Program-made: the position numbers and the translations under genes
NCBI GenBank assembly: GCA_021464415.1
Contig: CM038465.1
Location: 24,831,839-24,895,838, forward strand
Direction of reading: 5' to 3'
Source: Lonicera japonica
Lineage: Eukaryota; Streptophyta; Magnoliopsida; Dipsacales; Caprifoliaceae
DNA length: 64,000 bases
The notes under the pieces: model-generated
Databases searched by the model: none
Seen by the model: the letters and a program-made list of their open reading frames with translations, nothing else
Told to the model about the DNA's origin: nothing
Shown: piece after piece, positions 60,160-64,000 of the stretch
How the letters are laid out: every line of letters begins with the position of its first letter
Position numbering within the stretch: the stretch's first letter is position 1

Positions 60160-60509
60160 CAAAATAATTGTACTGAACAAGGAAATGTGGAAGGGGCCCA
60201 GCAAAATACTATGACTTGTGCAATGAGCATATAACTTCCCAAGATTGAACCATGAATTTCACCAAATACACCACAGCATACAAACACAATCAAATTCATT
60301 TCCAAAAACATAAGGTGTGCTAGTGTTCTTATATATATATATATAATTGTTATTGAATCATACCTTTTGCGAAAGATCACCTAATAAATGCGTACAAGAA
60401 CGAAGAGAGGATATTCTGGGTTATAGTGTAGCTTTGAGTGACTCACAATGACCTCATTCGTGTAGGCATTGCTCGAGTTTTGGAGTACATGTGCAAGTAC
60501 AGAAGAAAA
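60160..60509. repeat. direct duplication copy 2 (about 350 bp)
   Basis: Partner of 58729-59066, offset about 1.43 kb. It has an expanded TATATATATATATAA tract where copy 1 has TCTATATATAA. Confidence 0.85.
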
Positions 60510-60594
60510 TAGGGATTCAATTCTGGAATCGAAGCTCTACACAGTTAGCCGTAAAGTGAAAAGGTTTTTTATTTGGGTTTAACGTGGTTTAATA

Positions 60595-60874
60595 CTCTTC
60601 CGTCCCAATTTAATTATCTATTATTTTATTTATAATTATATTAAAATTATTGTTACTTTTTATATTTAATATTTTATTAATTATAACAATCTTTTTATTT
60701 TTATTATTACCTTTTAAACTCTCTCTACTTTTTTATTTTGAGTTCCGCCTCCTTTTTTATTAGAAAAAAAGAAAATAACATTTTTGAAAATAAATATTTT
60801 TTCTTGGAGTAATAATTATTTCTCCTTAATTTTTAATTTTTTAAAGTGCAACAATTAAATTGAGACGGATGGAG
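60595..60874. mobile_element. Stowaway-like MITE (Tc1/mariner)
   Basis: Ends CTCTTCCGTCCCAATTTAATTATC and the inverse CTCCATCCGTCTCAATTTAATTGT, flanked by TA on both sides (60593-60594, 60875-60876). The CTCCNTCCGTCCCA-type terminus and TA duplication are Stowaway hallmarks. 280 bp, AT-rich, non-coding. Confidence 0.85.
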
Positions 60875-61588
60875 TATTTTATTTAAATATTTCTTTTTGG
60901 AGTCTTTAAGGCATTTCTAAACATTAATGTATAAATTTGTTTTGTATAAAATTTAAACTAACTTGTAAAAATTTTAATCTTTATAATTCTTTTAAATTTG
61001 AATTTTGTGTAAAATTGTTTTACAAAAATAAAAAACCAATTTACACTACTATGTCAAATATCTTTCTCCTAATTTTTATTTTTTTCTAAAATTTTAAAAT
61101 GTAATAACTTTTAATGCAATATATATATTTTTACGAAAGTTATATATTCAAAATCTACTTATCATCAAAACCAAATCCAACAAATCAAGATACATTGTCA
61201 ATATAAAATTATGTTACAAAAATTTAAGAAAACAATAATTGAAATTTGCATAAAATGACATATAACATGTGTTAGGATCTCATTAGTTATTTTAAGTTTT
61301 GTGTATAAGTGAGTTGACATATAGAAGTTACATTTTAATTTTTACACAACTATTAGAGATGCTCTAAATGAAAAGTTGAATCTTGGTTGCGTTGACGCGG
61401 ATGCTCTGGCCAATAAGAAGAGAGGGTCATGTTAACCCTAAGTAATGTACGGTTAACAAATTTGGACTAAGGATGAATCTAACCTATAATTAAATATCTT
61501 AAAGGCGGCCTCTTATTTATTGAGTTTTCATTTATGAATATTGTTAATTTTCTTCACTATATTAATAAATCACACATTTTTCTCCAAA
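60875..61588. other. AT-rich intergenic sequence
   Basis: No gene. The stretch 61500-61588 (TTATTTATTGAGTTTTCATTTATGAA...CACACATTTTTCTCC) resembles 44085-44155 in the divergent kinase promoter. Confidence 0.45.
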
Positions 61589-61800
61589 CTAGTTTTTATG
61601 CACATGTGTTGCACGTTATATTAGTGTTTGACAAATGTCATTTAGTTCATTAATAATTATGTGTATATTAAGAATTGAATAATTGGTATGAAGCGTGAAA
61701 TAAAAATAATAACAAATAAACAAAAACATTGTATCAAGTATAAAATCAAATTAATAATTATAGGAAAATTATAGAATCGGTCTACTGTAGAATCGGTGGT
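61589..61800 (-). mobile_element. Helitron 3' end fragment, same family as 38175-39263
   Basis: On the minus strand it ends ACGTGCAACACATGTGCATAAAAACTAG with CTAG at 61589-61592 and T as the next base. It continues in parallel with 38175-38330 (AATAATAACAAATAAACAAAA, TATCAAGT.TAAAAT, ATAGAATCGGTC) for about 200 bp before homology is lost. Confidence 0.6.
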
Positions 61801-61906
61801 TGTTAATTATAGCTTATATGGTGGTGGTGTCAATGATCTAAAGAAGGGAACACTCGGAGATCTCACCCTTGGTATTAGCAACACTACTCTTCTCAAATCC
61901 CTACAT

Positions 61907-62181
61907 TTAATTAAGGATAGTGATATTGACACCCACCAAATGTGTCCGAACCCCCCCCCCCCCAATCTCTCTAACATCCCACTCACCCTATTTTTATCTC
62001 ATAAACACTAAAACATAATTAACCCCACTCGTCCCTCATTAAAACATAAGAAAACCTAACTTCAACTTTTTAACCCACATAACTAACCCCACTCCTTCCA
62101 TAAAATACCCACAAATACTCCTTATCCTCCCTCATTTGAATTGAAACATAGCAAACCCACTCCTTCCTCAAACCCTAGTGC

Positions 62182-62220
<39 letters not shown>

Positions 62221-63692
62221 TTCTGTGTTGTGTTGAAGCTCTGCATGTGGCAACTCCCTTCTACTCCATCTGTTGTGATACCAGAGCAAGAATAGCGTGC
62301 TCCGTTTTCCCCCTTTCGACCTTCTTTCCACCTCATTCAAACTGAAACAAGAGCAAGAGTAGACTCATTTAATGAGAAGAGAGTTAGGTCACATATACTC
62401 GTCCCAAATAAGAAGATTTTGTTGCTATATACTCGGCTTAAATGATGCGATGAGGTGTTGAGGCTACTACCTACCTTTTGAGTTTGACTCACCTATTGAG
62501 AGTTTTCCTTCACACAGCATGCTCGACCCAAATGAGGAAAATTCTTACATATATAGTCACTCACCTAACATGAGGCACGAAAGTGTTAAAGGTAGCAACA
62601 TTCAATTTGACTTAATTTACACATCCATTCATGGTATAATGACAAAGGGTACACATAATAAAAATAGCATACTTGTTCATTCGTTTAAATAATAAAAGTT
62701 ACATATAAGAGCTTTACATATTTCCTTCAATCTTTCTAGTTCAAGCTAGCTTCACAAAAAAAATACATATATGACCTTTCCATGAACAATTCAATTTAAC
62801 ATAAAAAAAATACATATACAAACTTTACATCTTCAATTCAGGCTAATTTCCCAAAAATAATACATATATAAGAGAGCTTTACAACTTCAACTCTACCCAC
62901 CTTAAAAAAAACACAACATTTTTTCTATGAGTCTTCTACTTGGGTTTTCATTGCACGTCTCTCCTTGATTTCTAAATTTATCACCACTATCGGATGTAAG
63001 ATCAAAACAATTTATTTGAGAAATAGGCTTTACAAGTAGATGATGTTCTTCAACATCACCAAGCTTATGATTAAGAGAGTAATTTACTTTTGGAGAGTAA
63101 TTTAATACAAACTCGGCCCACTTAAGGAGAGTGTTTGTACACACTCAGCTTACTTAAGCAAAATCCATTTTGTGCTATGTTTTGGGGATTACATATTTGT
63201 TTCAATTTGAATGATGTAGAATGATGTATGAAAGATTATATACACACATTAACACAACAACAATAACTACACCCTACCTATTTTGTTTGATTTTGTACTG
63301 GAATGTCACCACCAACTTTTTGTTGAACTTTTTTTTTTCTTCGCCATCTCAAGTACTTATTCCTTATGATAATCCAAGCTTCAAACTATTTACCAATGAT
63401 GTTTGTACTTCGATTTGGTTATGATTTCTTGATTTTGGGAGTTCAAATGGAAAAGAACCAAGTCTCTCCTCTCTCTGTCTCTCGGTTTGCTTGTTGCCTT
63501 TACTTTGTGATGATGAATAGAAGGGAAATGTGAAAGATGGGTTTAATTACTTGGTTTAATGTTAGATTAATGTATTAGGTGATGGGGTATTTGTGAAAAT
63601 AAAAGGAGTGTTGAGATGTGTGTTTTTGTTAAATTTTAGAGGGGATGTTTGTGACATATTTAATAGGTGTCAATATCACCCACCTTAATTAA
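61907..63692. mobile_element. TIR element of unknown superfamily (TTAATTAAGG ends)
   Basis: Left end TTAATTAAGGATAGTGATATTGACACC and right end, inverse, TTAATTAAGGTGGGTGATATTGACACC match at 24 of 27 bases; weaker symmetry continues (AAATGTGTC / AAATATGTC). The interior has a C run (61951-61964), a (CT)n tract and AT-rich sequence but no transposase frame. A target duplication was not found. Confidence 0.6.
62182..62218. repeat. (CT)n microsatellite
   Basis: TCTCTCTCT repeated for about 36 bp. Confidence 0.95.
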
Positions 63693-64000
63693 CTATTGTT
63701 CAATAATCTTTTTTATCATTTGCTCTTCATTCATATTTGTTTATTAAACAAATAAATATAATATTATTAATTACCAAAATATATCGAATCTATATATACA
63801 TGTATGTACATGTTTATATCCTCAAATGTAGCTCTCTTTTCCCATTTTTTTTCCTGTTGAGTGCATTTGAATTTGAGTTCTAAATGGTTACAATTAACTT
63901 ATTTAATTCATTTTGTAACTAAAATTTGTTAGTTAAACACATAAGCATAAAATGATTACCATATATAAATGTGTGTGTATACATATGCTTTTAAAGGTAA
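63693..64000. other. AT-rich window end, nothing recognised
   Basis: No open frame or repeat element visible. Confidence 0.5.

Noticed and set aside
58721..60380. Paired minus frames in the two 340-bp duplicates as a conserved gene
   Set aside because: The two frames share only part of their residues and are frame-shifted relative to each other, so coding constraint is not supported.
61796..62011. 71-codon frame with KKGTLGDLTLGISNTTLLKSL
   Set aside because: Looks protein-like for 30 residues, but it runs into the C run and the TIR element, and no family is recognised. It may be a captured gene scrap.

Overview
The window is nuclear DNA from a flowering plant, probably a eudicot. The evidence is AT-rich DNA with interrupted genes, plant-type transposons of every major class (Ty3/gypsy Tekay-like and Tat-like, Ty1/copia, L1-type LINE, hAT, Mutator-like, Stowaway-like, Helitron), a stray piece of 26S rDNA, and two receptor kinases of the plant-specific LRK10-like (rust resistance kinase Lr10-like) family. 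The species cannot be named from the sequence.

Region by region. 1-7800 holds decayed transposons: a hAT-like element carrying a Helitron, a short LTR-like pair, a 26S rDNA fragment, tRNA-like cassettes, an 11-of-12-bp-TIR MITE and a 1.15 kb Mutator-like MITE with a perfect 9-bp target duplication. 7800-8500 holds a second Mutator-like element with an internal palindromic tandem array; an inverted relative lies at 33379-34170. 11400-16160 holds a copia fragment (minus) and the 3' half of a Tekay-like gypsy element with its 3' LTR. 16157-28640 is a degenerate Tat-like gypsy element (5' LTR, tRNA-Arg-type PBS, gag, protease, G-patch, RT, two RNase H domains, integrase) between two minus-oriented copies of an unrelated LTR. 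28790-39260 is a dense patch of MITEs: a foldback element split by a 900-bp hAT, a Mutator-like element with a 12-copy palindromic minisatellite, a clean-ended Helitron and others.

40023-58124 is the functional core: two head-to-head LRK10-like receptor kinase genes. The minus-strand gene (40023-43871, 4 exons, 623 aa) and the plus-strand gene (44637-58124, 5 exons, 665 aa) share a 765-bp intergenic region. Exon phases agree in both models and the summed coding lengths are exact multiples of three, so both look intact. Each encodes a signal peptide, a cysteine-rich galacturonan-binding-type (GUB_WAK) ectodomain, one membrane span and a non-RD (HFD) Ser/Thr kinase, as expected of cell-surface immune or wall-sensing receptors. 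The second intron of the plus-strand gene is about 10.5 kb and is packed with LINE, gypsy and copia remnants.

58125-64000 holds a 340-bp duplication, a short remnant of a third LRK10-like first exon, a Stowaway-like MITE, a Helitron 3' end and a 1.8 kb TIR element. No RNA gene, CRISPR array or other intact protein-coding gene was found; most other open frames are chance frames in repeats.
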